A stretch of 64,000 bases of DNA from NCBI RefSeq assembly GCF_018603515.1, contig NZ_JACATN010000003.1, forward strand, positions 372,001 through 436,000. The letters run 5' to 3'. A model generated the notes under the pieces. It ran no database searches and had not been told where the DNA came from. It worked only from the letters and a program-made list of their open reading frames with translations. Position 1 is the stretch's first letter, and each line of letters begins with the position of its first letter. The translations under genes and the position numbers were made by a program. This stretch comes from Zobellia barbeyronii. GTDB lineage: Bacteria > Bacteroidota > Bacteroidia > Flavobacteriales > Flavobacteriaceae. Shown here in pieces: positions 8,574 through 17,933 of the stretch.

Positions 8574-9746
8574 ATGAAAAATGTAGTTATAGTATCTGCC
8601 ACAAGAACCCCAATTGGGAGCTTTATGGGAGCTTTATCCACAATTCCAGCCCCAAAACTTGGAGCTGCGGCCATAAAAGCGGCACTTGCAAAAATAAATC
8701 TTGACCCAAAATTAGTTGACGAAGTCATCATGGGCAACGTGGTTCAAGCCGGAACAGGCCAAGCACCTGCCAGACAAGCAGCTATTTTTGCAGGAATACC
8801 GGACAGCGTACCGTGTACTACTATAAATAAAGTTTGTGCTTCGGGCATGAAAGCAGTTATGCAAGCCGCTCAAGCAATAGCTTTAGGAGATATTTCAGTT
8901 GCAGTTGCAGGTGGAATGGAAAATATGAGTCTTATTCCTCATTATGTTCATATGAGAAACGGACAAAAATTTGGCCCTGCTACATTGGAAGATGGCATGC
9001 AAAAAGATGGTCTTGTAGATGTTTATGACCAAGAAGCTATGGGTGTCTGTGCCGATGCATGTGCTACGGAGTATAATTTTAGCCGTGAAGACCAAGATAA
9101 TTATGCTATTCAATCCTATAACCGTTCTGCAGAAGCGTGGAAAAATGGAAAATTTACGAATGAGGTTTCTCCTGTAGAAGTACCTCAACGCCGTGGAGAA
9201 CCTATCATTGTTTCTGAAGACGAAGAATTCAAAAACGTTAGAATGGATAAAATTCCAGCGTTACGCCCAGCATTTTCAAAAGACGGTACGGTTACCGCAG
9301 CAAATGCATCTACTATTAATGATGGTGCAGCTGCGCTAGTATTAATGAGTGCAGAAAAAGCGGAAGAACTAGGTTTAAAACCTTTAGCTACTATAAGAGG
9401 TTATGCTGATGCTGCTCAAGAGCCAAAATGGTTTACCACTGCACCGGCAAAAGCACTTCCTAAAGCAATTGCTAAAGCTGGTATTTCAATAGACGATATA
9501 GACTTTTTTGAATTCAATGAGGCTTTTTCAGTGGTTGGGTTAGCCAATATGAAATTATTAGGATTAACAGACACCAACGTAAATGTAAACGGCGGTGCCG
9601 TTTCATTAGGACACCCTTTGGGTTGTTCAGGTGCACGTATTCTTATTACGCTCCTTAATGTTTTAGAGCAAAATGATGCAAAGATAGGGGCTGCCGCAAT
9701 ATGTAATGGCGGAGGTGGCGCTTCTGCAATAATTGTAGAACGATAA
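8574..9746 (+). CDS. atoB: Acetyl-CoA C-acetyltransferase (thiolase)
   Basis: 390 aa, standard thiolase length. The nucleophilic Cys88 lies in NKVCASGMKAV, the C-terminal catalytic pair is in GGAVSLGHPLGCSGAR (His) and CNGGGGASA (Cys), and FFEFNEAFSVV carries the NEAF motif. It catalyses reversible condensation of two acetyl-CoA or thiolysis of acetoacetyl-CoA in the cytosol. Whether its role is degradative or biosynthetic cannot be decided, since no other beta-oxidation or mevalonate gene is adjacent. A TAGTTTTG element lies at 8541-8548. A C40-family gene follows after 25 bp. Confidence 0.95.
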   Translation: MKNVVIVSATRTPIGSFMGALSTIPAPKLGAAAIKAALAKINLDPKLVDEVIMGNVVQAGTGQAPARQAAIFAGIPDSVPCTTINKVCASGMKAVMQAAQAIALGDISVAVAGGMENMSLIPHYVHMRNGQKFGPATLEDGMQKDGLVDVYDQEAMGVCADACATEYNFSREDQDNYAIQSYNRSAEAWKNGKFTNEVSPVEVPQRRGEPIIVSEDEEFKNVRMDKIPALRPAFSKDGTVTAANASTINDGAAALVLMSAEKAEELGLKPLATIRGYADAAQEPKWFTTAPAKALPKAIAKAGISIDDIDFFEFNEAFSVVGLANMKLLGLTDTNVNVNGGAVSLGHPLGCSGARILITLLNVLEQNDAKIGAAAICNGGGGASAIIVER

Positions 9747-9771
9747 AGAATACCTTCACTCAACCAACCAT

Positions 9772-10524
9772 ATGCAATACGGAATTTGTCCCTTAAGTAT
9801 AGTTTCCGTTCGCGTAAATGCCGATGAAACATCAGAAATGGTTTCACAACTGGTATACGGCGAACACTTTAAAGTCTTGGAGCGCAGGAAAGCTTGGAGT
9901 CGTATTCGCGTTGCTTTTGATAAGTTTGAAGGATGGGTGAGCAATCACCAAATGAACCTAATATCGGAAGAAGCTTATGATTCTATTGAATCTTCTACTG
10001 ATATAGGCTACACATCAGACCTTATTTCTTTTGTTGAAACTGAAAACTCTATACTTTTACCCGTTATCCTAGGATCCTCTACCTGTAACTGTGCTGTGCT
10101 TTCACACACTTTTGATGGTAAGACCAACGGAAACAAGAAAGACAAGACAGAACTTATACAAACCGCTTTACTCTACCTAAACGCCCCCTATTTATGGGGA
10201 GGAAAGACTCCTTTTGGTATTGATGCGGCAGGGTTTACTCAAATGGTATACAAGATAAATGGATATCGTTTATTAAGGAAAGCCGCAGAACAATCTGGCC
10301 AAGGTCATGCTTTGAGTTTTATAGAAGAAACTGAAGCAGGAGACTTAGCTTTTTTTGATAACAATGAAGGCGAGATATACCACGTGGGTATCATTATGGA
10401 AAACAACTACATTATTCATGTAGACGGGAAAGTACGAATAGACCGTATTGACCATACCGGCATATTCAATACTGAAATTGGCAACTACACGCACAAGCTA
10501 AGGGTCATAAAACAAATCGTTTAA
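9772..10524 (+). CDS. SH3b plus NlpC/P60 (C40) family protein with catalytic Cys replaced
   Basis: 250 aa: an N-terminal bacterial SH3 domain (about 8-65, ...WSRIRVAFDKFEGWV) and a C-terminal NlpC/P60 fold (about 120-245). Active members of this family are cysteine peptidases that cut cell-wall peptides, with Cys in a GIDCSGF motif and a His in a HVGI motif. Here the motif reads PFGIDAAGFTQ (codons GCG GCA), so the nucleophile is Ala, while IYHVGIIM keeps the His. No signal peptide is seen. By sequence it should lack peptidase activity and may act as a binding protein; a sequencing error would need two codon changes. Probably co-transcribed with the thiolase. Confidence 0.85.
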   Translation: MQYGICPLSIVSVRVNADETSEMVSQLVYGEHFKVLERRKAWSRIRVAFDKFEGWVSNHQMNLISEEAYDSIESSTDIGYTSDLISFVETENSILLPVILGSSTCNCAVLSHTFDGKTNGNKKDKTELIQTALLYLNAPYLWGGKTPFGIDAAGFTQMVYKINGYRLLRKAAEQSGQGHALSFIEETEAGDLAFFDNNEGEIYHVGIIMENNYIIHVDGKVRIDRIDHTGIFNTEIGNYTHKLRVIKQIV

Positions 10525-10552
10525 CTCCCAACTGACAGAAAATAAAGAAAAT

Positions 10553-10588
10553 AAAAAATCCCCTAGGAAATTCCTAGGGGATTTTTTT
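10553..10588. terminator. Bidirectional rho-independent terminator
   Basis: Perfect 17-bp inverted repeat (10553-10569 with 10571-10587) with an A-run on one side and a T-run on the other. It lies between the convergent C40-family gene and TPR gene and can serve both. Confidence 0.92.
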
Positions 10589-10608
10589 ATGATTATGTTA
10601 TCGGCAAA

Positions 10609-11877
10609 TTACTCGCCTAACAACTTTTTAACTCTCAAAAAGTTATCATTGTCGCCCATTGCGCCATAGATATTTTTTAATTGAGTTAAGATACCTTGGT
10701 TATCAGGATTCAATTTCAACGCATCTTCCAAAACAGTTGCTCCTTCTTTGAAAAGGTTATCTTTCTTTTCTTTTAACTCATCGTAACGAGCAATATCTTT
10801 TTTGGAGTTACCCAAAGAGTTCATCTCATCAATAAGACCGTTACCTTCGTTTACGTAAGTTGTAGAAAGGTTTAATTGTGCATTGGTATACCCAGGATTG
10901 ATTGCTAAAGCTTTCTTGTATGATTCTCTAGCATCTTCCAAATTACCTTGCTCCATGTTGATTACACCAATATTGTAGTGTAAATCTGGATTATCCGGTG
11001 CAACAGATGCAGCCTCAGCCATTAAAACTTTAAACTGGTCTTTATCGCCCATTTTATAGTATAAATTAGCTTCGTTCAAGATTAAGTTAACATCTTTAGG
11101 ATCGTTGGCTCTTGCTGCTTTGTAAGCTTCTAAAGCTTTATCATCCTGACCCAATTGAGTATAGATCAAAGCTGTATTCTTAACAATTTCAGCTTTTTTA
11201 GATGGAGATTTCTCGTCTTTAGGATCTTTATAAGTTCCTGACTTCACCATTAAGTCTCTCTGAGTCTTGTCCATCTCTTCTTCCGTACCAGTCTCTACGT
11301 TAGTAGCTTTATAAACCACACCACTACCGTCATAACCAACTTCTTGAAGCTCGTTATAGTAAGTTAATGCTTCTTCATAATGACCACCATTAACAGCGCT
11401 ACTGGCTGCATAATAAAGGTAAGAAGTATCTTTTGGGCTAATTTTATAGCTTGTATATAACTTCTCAGCAGCTTCTTTAAACTTTTTGTTACCGTTATCC
11501 TCTACTGCAGAGTTTACTAAATCGGCACTTAAAGCAGACATGTGCTGTTGAGTTTCATCAGAATACTTTTTCTTTCCGCTTGCTTCCTCAACTGCAATCA
11601 CTTTTTGATAAGCATCTGCGGCTTTTTGAAAAGCACTTGCATCACCTTTTTTGGCTAAATCGGCATAAGCCTTACCACTTACGAAGTAATATTGTGCCTG
11701 TAACTTTGGATCTGCTCCTGATATAGAACCAGAAACAGCTTCAAGTGCACTACTAGCTGATGCGGCATCGCCGGCTTTCATAGCCTTTTCGGCTGCTTTT
11801 ATTTCGTTCTTCTGTGCGAATCCTACCATGCAAAAACAAAGGCTCGCGACTATTAAAAATCTACGTTTCATTTTCAA
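10609..11877 (-). CDS. Exported tetratricopeptide-repeat protein
   Basis: 422 aa with a signal peptide (MKMKRRFLIVASLCFCMVGF, cleavage probably after AQ) and TPR motifs through most of the chain, clearest in ALIYTQLGQDDKALEAYKAA, LHYNIGVINMEQGNLEDARE and AQLNLSTTYVNEGN. TPRs form helical scaffolds for protein binding, so a periplasmic or envelope scaffold is the reasonable inference. It follows gyrA on the same strand with a 37-bp gap, suggesting co-transcription. No catalytic motif is seen. Two Met codons (residues 1 and 3) are possible starts. Confidence 0.9.
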   Translation of the reverse strand: MKMKRRFLIVASLCFCMVGFAQKNEIKAAEKAMKAGDAASASSALEAVSGSISGADPKLQAQYYFVSGKAYADLAKKGDASAFQKAADAYQKVIAVEEASGKKKYSDETQQHMSALSADLVNSAVEDNGNKKFKEAAEKLYTSYKISPKDTSYLYYAASSAVNGGHYEEALTYYNELQEVGYDGSGVVYKATNVETGTEEEMDKTQRDLMVKSGTYKDPKDEKSPSKKAEIVKNTALIYTQLGQDDKALEAYKAARANDPKDVNLILNEANLYYKMGDKDQFKVLMAEAASVAPDNPDLHYNIGVINMEQGNLEDARESYKKALAINPGYTNAQLNLSTTYVNEGNGLIDEMNSLGNSKKDIARYDELKEKKDNLFKEGATVLEDALKLNPDNQGILTQLKNIYGAMGDNDNFLRVKKLLGE

Positions 11878-11914
11878 ATTAATTAAATATTAGTGTTATA
11901 ATTATGGTTCAAAT

Positions 11915-14455
11915 TTATTCTTCTTCTGTTCCTTCTGCCTCATCAATATCAAGAGCCGTGCCACCTTCTTCAGCATCCACGTCTATATCTAACAGATCAG
12001 CCTCTTCTAATTCATCTTCATCCTTCATAACCTTGGCCACAGCAGCAATAGAATCATTACCCTTAAGGTTGATTAAGCGCACCCCTTGAGTAGCTCTTCC
12101 CATAACACGAAGATCTTCAACACTCATACGAATAGCGATACCTGATTTGTTGATAATCATCAAATCATCTGAATCTGAAACATTTTTTAAAGCAACGAGT
12201 CCACCTGTTTTCTCCGTAATGGAAATAGTCTTAACTCCCTTACCACCTCTGTTCGTAATACGGTAGTCATCTATATTAGATCGCTTACCATATCCATTTT
12301 CAGAAACAACAAGAAGATTTTCTTCCATATCATGAACGGACACCATACCAATAACTTCATCGTTATCGTCGGCTAAAGTAATACCACGCACACCAGAAGC
12401 ATTTCTACCCATAGGTCGTGTCTTACTTTCTTCAAAACGTATGGCTTTACCAGATTTCAAGCCTAAGAATATTTGGCTTGTACCAGTAGTTAATTTTGCT
12501 TCTAGCAACTCATCGTCTTCGCGAATACCAATGGCATTAATACCATTTTGTCTTGGACGAGAATATTGCTCTAGGCTTGTTTTCTTGACCACACCTTTTT
12601 TGGTAGCCATAATAACGTAGTGACTGTTTACGTATTCTTCGTCCTTAAGGTCTTGAGTACAGATAAACGCCTTAACGTTATCATCTTGCTCAATATTAAT
12701 AAGGTTCTGTATAGCCCTACCTTTTGAAGTTCTACTACCTTCCGGTATTTCGTAAACCCGCATCCAGAAACATTTCCCTTTCTGTGTAAAGAAGAGCATG
12801 TACTGGTGGTTGGTTCCTATGAACAAATATTCTAAGAAATCTTCATTTCTAGTGGATGATGCTTTTTGACCAACGCCACCTCTGTTTTGTGTTTTATATT
12901 CGGAAACTGGTGTTCTTTTAATATATCCGGCATGCGAAATAGTAATTACTACTTGCTCATCAGGAATCATATCTTCGATACTTAAATCCCCTCCGGCCAA
13001 ATTAATTACAGAACGACGCTCATCACCATATTTTTCTCTTATCTCTACAAGCTCTTCCTTAATAATATCCATTCTTCGCTCTTTTCTAGCCAAGATGTCT
13101 TTAAGGTCTGCTATGGTCAAAATAACCTCATCATATTCAGCACGTAGTTTGTCTTGTTCAAGACCCGTTAACTGACGAAGTCTCATTTCAACTATTGCTT
13201 TCGCTTGAATTTCGGTAAGCTTAAAGCGCTCCATCAAGTTTTCCCTAGCTTCATCTGCATTAGATGACGCTCTGATGATAGCAATTACCTCATCAATATT
13301 ATCAGAAGCAATAATTAAACCTTCTAAGATGTGGGCGCGAGCCTCAGCTTTCTTAAGTTCAAATTCCGTACGTCTTACAACTACTTCGTGACGGTGTTCC
13401 ACAAAATAGTGAATCATCTCTTTTACGTTCAACAACCTAGGACGGCCATTTACTAACGCAATGTTATTAACACTAAAAGAGTTTTGTAATGCCGTATACT
13501 TATATAAGGTATTAAGAACAATGTTTGGAATAGCATCTCGTTTCAAAATATAAACGATACGCATCCCGTTTCTATCCGATTCGTCCCGAATAGTTGATAT
13601 ACCTTCTATTTTCTTTTCGTTGACAAGATCGGCAGTTTTCTTGATCATATCTGCCTTATTGACCTGGTATGGAATCTCGGTAACAATTATACACTCCCTA
13701 CCTTGAACCTCCTCGATAATTGCCTTAGCTCTTATCTTTACTCTACCTCTACCGGTATGAAAAGCTTCTTTAACGCCTTCATAGCCATAAATGGTACCAC
13801 CTGTTGGAAAATCCGGTGCTTTTATATAGGTTATGATTTCATCAATCTCTATATCATTGTTTTCGATATAAGCAATAGTACCGTTCACCACCTCTGTAAG
13901 GTTGTGCGGCGGCATATTAGTTGCCATACCTACTGCAATACCTGAAGCTCCATTTATCAACAAGTTGGGTACACGGGTAGGAAGAACCGTAGGTTCTTGC
14001 AAAGAATCATCAAAGTTTAATTGATGATCCACTGTATCCTTATCTATATCCGCCAACATGTCATCGGCAATCTTTCGCATCCTTGCCTCAGTATAACGCA
14101 TAGCCGCAGGGCTATCGCCATCTACCGATCCAAAGTTACCTTGCCCATCTACAAGCATGTAGCGTAAACTCCACTCTTGCGCCATACGCACCATAGAATC
14201 ATAAACGGACGTATCACCATGAGGGTGGTACTTACCTAATACCTCACCTACAATACGTGCAGACTTCTTATGAGAGCTACTGGAACGAACTCCAAGCTCA
14301 TGCATTCCGTACAATACCCTTCTGTGAACGGGTTTTAGACCATCCCTGACATCAGGTAAAGCACGTGACACAATGACTGACATCGAATAGTCGATGTAAG
14401 CAGATTTCATTTCGTCTTCGATGTTAATCGGGATCAATTTTTCTCCTTCTGCCAT
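11915..14455 (-). CDS. gyrA: DNA gyrase subunit A
   Basis: 846 aa. The catalytic Tyr121 is in [10 protein letters not shown]. The quinolone-determining region reads [11 protein letters not shown], with Thr82 and Asp86 at the positions of E. coli Ser83 and Asp87; Thr at this position occurs naturally in other bacteria. The C-terminal beta-pinwheel has the GyrA-box QNRGGVG, which distinguishes it from ParC. The last 35 or so residues form a highly acidic tail. With GyrB it introduces negative supercoils. Divergent from clpC across 245 bp; the TPR gene follows downstream. Confidence 0.98.
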   Translation of the reverse strand: MAEGEKLIPINIEDEMKSAYIDYSMSVIVSRALPDVRDGLKPVHRRVLYGMHELGVRSSSSHKKSARIVGEVLGKYHPHGDTSVYDSMVRMAQEWSLRYMLVDGQGNFGSVDGDSPAAMRYTEARMRKIADDMLADIDKDTVDHQLNFDDSLQEPTVLPTRVPNLLINGASGIAVGMATNMPPHNLTEVVNGTIAYIENNDIEIDEIITYIKAPDFPTGGTIYGYEGVKEAFHTGRGRVKIRAKAIIEEVQGRECIIVTEIPYQVNKADMIKKTADLVNEKKIEGISTIRDESDRNGMRIVYILKRDAIPNIVLNTLYKYTALQNSFSVNNIALVNGRPRLLNVKEMIHYFVEHRHEVVVRRTEFELKKAEARAHILEGLIIASDNIDEVIAIIRASSNADEARENLMERFKLTEIQAKAIVEMRLRQLTGLEQDKLRAEYDEVILTIADLKDILARKERRMDIIKEELVEIREKYGDERRSVINLAGGDLSIEDMIPDEQVVITISHAGYIKRTPVSEYKTQNRGGVGQKASSTRNEDFLEYLFIGTNHQYMLFFTQKGKCFWMRVYEIPEGSRTSKGRAIQNLINIEQDDNVKAFICTQDLKDEEYVNSHYVIMATKKGVVKKTSLEQYSRPRQNGINAIGIREDDELLEAKLTTGTSQIFLGLKSGKAIRFEESKTRPMGRNASGVRGITLADDNDEVIGMVSVHDMEENLLVVSENGYGKRSNIDDYRITNRGGKGVKTISITEKTGGLVALKNVSDSDDLMIINKSGIAIRMSVEDLRVMGRATQGVRLINLKGNDSIAAVAKVMKDEDELEEADLLDIDVDAEEGGTALDIDEAEGTEEE

Positions 14456-14700
14456 TTTTAAATCCTAGAATTACTTTAGTTAAAAAACATGCCAATATAC
14501 GTAAAATGATAGCCTTTAAAGCACATACGGCTTTCTTTATTAAACAATTTATCAACACTTTTTTTTACACTAAAAATTGCTGGTTCTCTTTTACACCTAT
14601 TCCTTTTTCATTATTTCAGGATACTTTATCTAATATTAGGTACACTATTTGCGTTAGATTGGTATAGTTTTAGTAATTTTATAGATGAAAGGATAAATTT

Positions 14701-17247
14701 ATGGATGATAATTTTTCACCGAGAGTAAAAGACGTAATTGCTTATAGTAAAGAGGAGGCGCTACGGTTAGGCCATGATTTCATTGGTACCGAGCATCTAA
14801 TGTTGGGGCTTTTACGAGATGGTAATGGCAAAGCAATTAGTATTCTTGACGCTATGGAGGTCGATTTAGATCATCTAAGGCGAAAGGTTGAAATACTTAG
14901 CCCTTCCAATCCAAACCCGAATAGTTTACAAAAAGATAAAAAGAACCTGCATTTGACGAGGCAGGCAGAGCGGGCCCTAAAGACTACGTTTTTAGAAGCC
15001 AAGCTTTTTCAGAGTTCCTCGATCAATACTGCACATTTATTATTATGTATTTTGAGAAATGAAAATGACCCCACCACGAAACTACTTCACAAACTGAAAG
15101 TAGATTATGATGGTGTAAAGGAACAGTTTAAATTTATGATCACAAGCGACGATGATATTGTAGACGCACCAACTTCCGAATCGTTTCCTAGTGAAAACGA
15201 CGATAACGAGGGTAAAGAAGGTAGCTTTGGAACTGCAGCCGGACAAAAAGGCAACAAAAAATCAAAAACACCTGTACTTGACAACTTTGGTCGTGACCTA
15301 ACGCTTATGGCGGAAGAGGACAAACTTGACCCTGTAGTTGGTAGAGACAAAGAAATAGAGCGTGTTTCACAGATTTTAAGTAGAAGAAAGAAAAACAATC
15401 CTTTATTAATAGGTGAACCTGGTGTTGGTAAAAGTGCTATTGCCGAAGGTTTGGCATTACGTATCATAAACAAAAAGGTTTCGCGTATCCTATATAATAA
15501 AAGAGTTGTAACTCTTGATTTAGCTTCTTTGGTTGCCGGCACTAAATATCGTGGCCAGTTTGAAGAGCGCATGAAAGCGGTTATGAACGAGCTTGAAAAG
15601 AATGATGATGTTATTCTTTTTATAGACGAGATTCATACCATTGTAGGTGCCGGTGGCGCTACAGGTAGCTTAGATGCATCAAACATGTTCAAACCTGCCT
15701 TGGCAAGAGGTGAAATTCAATGTATTGGAGCTACTACGCTAGATGAATACCGTCAGTATATAGAAAAAGATGGTGCACTAGAAAGACGTTTCCAAAAAGT
15801 TATTGTAGAACCTACAACAGTTGATGAGACTATTGAGATTCTTCATAACATTAAAGCAAAATATGAAGATCACCACAATGTAACCTATACAGATGAGGCT
15901 ATAATTGCTTGTGTTAAGTTAACCAACCGTTATATGACGGATCGTTTCTTACCAGACAAAGCTATTGATGCCCTTGATGAAGCTGGTTCTCGTGTTCATA
16001 TTGTAAATATGGATGTTCCTAAACAGATTCTAGAGCTTGAAAAGAAGCTTGAAGATGTTCGTGAACTAAAGAACAGCGTTGTTAAAAAGCAGAAATACGA
16101 AGAAGCTGCCAAACTACGCGATGATGAGAAACGTCTTGAGAAAGACCTGGCTTCAGCGCAAGAAAAATGGGAAGAAGACAGCAAATTACATAAAGAAATA
16201 GTTAGCGAAGACAATGTTGCCGATGTTGTTTCTATGATGAGCGGTATACCCGTAAACAGAATAGCACAAACAGAAAGCAATAAATTAGCCGAACTACCTA
16301 ACCTTATTAAAGCCAATGTTATTGGCCAAGATGAAGCGGTTGCAAAGGTTGCTAAAGCTATTCAAAGAAACCGTGCTGGGTTAAAAGATCCAAATAAACC
16401 TATTGGTTCGTTCATTTTCTTAGGTCAGACTGGTGTTGGTAAAACCCAGTTGGCCAAAGTATTGGCACAACAACTCTTTGACTCGGAAGATGCGTTAATA
16501 CGTATTGACATGAGTGAATACATGGAGAAGTTCGCTATTTCTAGACTAGTAGGTGCACCTCCGGGATACGTAGGTTACGAAGAAGGTGGCCAGTTAACTG
16601 AAAAAGTTAGACGCAAGCCTTACTCTGTTATTCTATTGGATGAAGTTGAAAAAGCGCATCCAGATGTATTTAATATGCTGTTGCAAGTTTTAGATGATGG
16701 TTTCCTAACAGATAGTTTAGGACGAAAAATAGACTTTAGAAATTCTATTATCATTATGACTTCTAACATTGGAGCCCGTAAATTGAAAGATTTCGGACAA
16801 GGTGTTGGTTTTGGAACTTCAGCAATGAAATCTCAAGAAGATAGTCATCAAAAAGGAGTTATAGAAGGCGCGCTTAAAAAAGCATTTGCCCCTGAATTTC
16901 TAAATAGAATAGATGACGTTATTGTTTTCAACTCATTAGAAAGAGAAGACATACACAAAATTATTGATATTGAACTTCGCAAGTTGTTCGCAAGAATCAA
17001 GGATATTGGATATGAGCTTAACCTAACGGACAAAGCCAAAGACTATATTGCAGACAAAGGTTTTGATAAACAATATGGTGCTAGACCTTTAAAAAGAGCT
17101 ATTCAAAAGTATATTGAAGACGCTTTAGCCGAAGAGATAGTAAACTCCAAACTTGAAGAAGGAGACACTATCCTAATGGACCTAGACGAGAAGAAAGAAG
17201 AACTTACAATTGAAATTAAAAAAGCAGAAAAATCTTCTAAATCATAA
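14701..17247 (+). CDS. clpC: ATP-dependent Clp protease ATPase subunit ClpC
   Basis: 848 aa, typical of ClpC. A Clp_N double repeat (about 3-145) is followed by AAA-1 with Walker A GEPGVGKSA (about 238-246) and Walker B VILFIDEIHT, a UVR-like coiled middle region (VKKQKYEEAAKLRDDEKRLE), AAA-2 with GQTGVGKTQ, and a D2-small domain. A VGF tripeptide in GQGVGFGTS corresponds to the ClpP-docking loop. The protein unfolds substrates for ClpP, which is not in the window. The middle region identifies ClpC, not ClpA or ClpB. A strong terminator follows at 17271. Confidence 0.97.
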   Translation: MDDNFSPRVKDVIAYSKEEALRLGHDFIGTEHLMLGLLRDGNGKAISILDAMEVDLDHLRRKVEILSPSNPNPNSLQKDKKNLHLTRQAERALKTTFLEAKLFQSSSINTAHLLLCILRNENDPTTKLLHKLKVDYDGVKEQFKFMITSDDDIVDAPTSESFPSENDDNEGKEGSFGTAAGQKGNKKSKTPVLDNFGRDLTLMAEEDKLDPVVGRDKEIERVSQILSRRKKNNPLLIGEPGVGKSAIAEGLALRIINKKVSRILYNKRVVTLDLASLVAGTKYRGQFEERMKAVMNELEKNDDVILFIDEIHTIVGAGGATGSLDASNMFKPALARGEIQCIGATTLDEYRQYIEKDGALERRFQKVIVEPTTVDETIEILHNIKAKYEDHHNVTYTDEAIIACVKLTNRYMTDRFLPDKAIDALDEAGSRVHIVNMDVPKQILELEKKLEDVRELKNSVVKKQKYEEAAKLRDDEKRLEKDLASAQEKWEEDSKLHKEIVSEDNVADVVSMMSGIPVNRIAQTESNKLAELPNLIKANVIGQDEAVAKVAKAIQRNRAGLKDPNKPIGSFIFLGQTGVGKTQLAKVLAQQLFDSEDALIRIDMSEYMEKFAISRLVGAPPGYVGYEEGGQLTEKVRRKPYSVILLDEVEKAHPDVFNMLLQVLDDGFLTDSLGRKIDFRNSIIIMTSNIGARKLKDFGQGVGFGTSAMKSQEDSHQKGVIEGALKKAFAPEFLNRIDDVIVFNSLEREDIHKIIDIELRKLFARIKDIGYELNLTDKAKDYIADKGFDKQYGARPLKRAIQKYIEDALAEEIVNSKLEEGDTILMDLDEKKEELTIEIKKAEKSSKS

Positions 17248-17270
17248 ACTTAACGTAAGAAATGTTAGCA

Positions 17271-17302
17271 AAGGGAGTCAATTAAATTGACTCCCTTTTT
17301 TC
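17271..17302 (+). terminator. Rho-independent terminator after clpC
   Basis: Thirteen-base stem (AAGGGAGTCAATT and its complement) followed by T6, 24 bp after the clpC stop. Confidence 0.92.
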
Positions 17303-17449
17303 TTATGATAAAATTTGAAAGTAAGAAACACTACACAATCCTATTCTAGCAATAGCACTATAAACGATATTTACGCTTTTAATCTATTATTTTTCACAAT
17401 AGATAATGATACATCTACATTCGTCTCAGGACATTATAATATATTTAAA

Positions 17450-17851
17450 ATGAAAGTGAGACGACCAAAGAAGACTATTATAGTCAGGGAGTATCAATTA
17501 GATGTTGGAAAAATACAGGTTTACGAAAACTATATGGTTTCGCTGTTTGATGAAGGGGCAACACTTACATTAGAGAGAGTATACCAAATAATAGGAATTT
17601 CAGAAATTCACTTTAGGGATAAAAACTTTGGCTATATAAGCCTGAGAAAAAATTCTTATGCCGTAGACCCTACTATTTACACCTATTTGAGACAATTAGA
17701 TAACCTTAAAGCATTAGCTATTGTTTCCGTAAAAGAAATAGATATGCATAACTTTAAGATTGAAAAACTTTTCTACAAAAAACCAATGAAATTCTTTATT
17801 GAATTTGATAATGCCGTTACATGGGTTAAAAGACGTGTGAAAGCTAAATAG
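17450..17851 (+). CDS. Small SEC14/STAS-like protein of unknown function
   Basis: I place the start at the ATG at 17450, giving 133 aa; the frame stays open 135 bp upstream without a convincing start, and that part reads as low-complexity sequence. The fold pattern (a strand, YISLRKNSYAVDPTIYTYL, NLKALAIVSVKE, then KLFYKKPMKFFIEFDNAVTWVKR near the end) resembles the SpoIIAA/SEC14-like STAS domain proteins common in flavobacteria. No catalytic residues can be named. It stands alone between two terminators, so it is probably its own transcription unit. Confidence 0.75.
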   Translation: MKVRRPKKTIIVREYQLDVGKIQVYENYMVSLFDEGATLTLERVYQIIGISEIHFRDKNFGYISLRKNSYAVDPTIYTYLRQLDNLKALAIVSVKEIDMHNFKIEKLFYKKPMKFFIEFDNAVTWVKRRVKAK

Positions 17852-17876
17852 AATTACATAACTCTACCAAAAACAA

Positions 17877-17915
17877 AAAACCTCAAGATTTAAAAGTCTT
17901 GAGGTTTTCGTTTTT
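17877..17915. terminator. Bidirectional rho-independent terminator
   Basis: AACCTCAAGA and its complement around an 8-base loop, A6 before and T-rich after. Lies between convergent genes ending at 17851 and 17934. Confidence 0.88.
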
Positions 17916-17933
17916 CTATACCTTATCTAAAGT

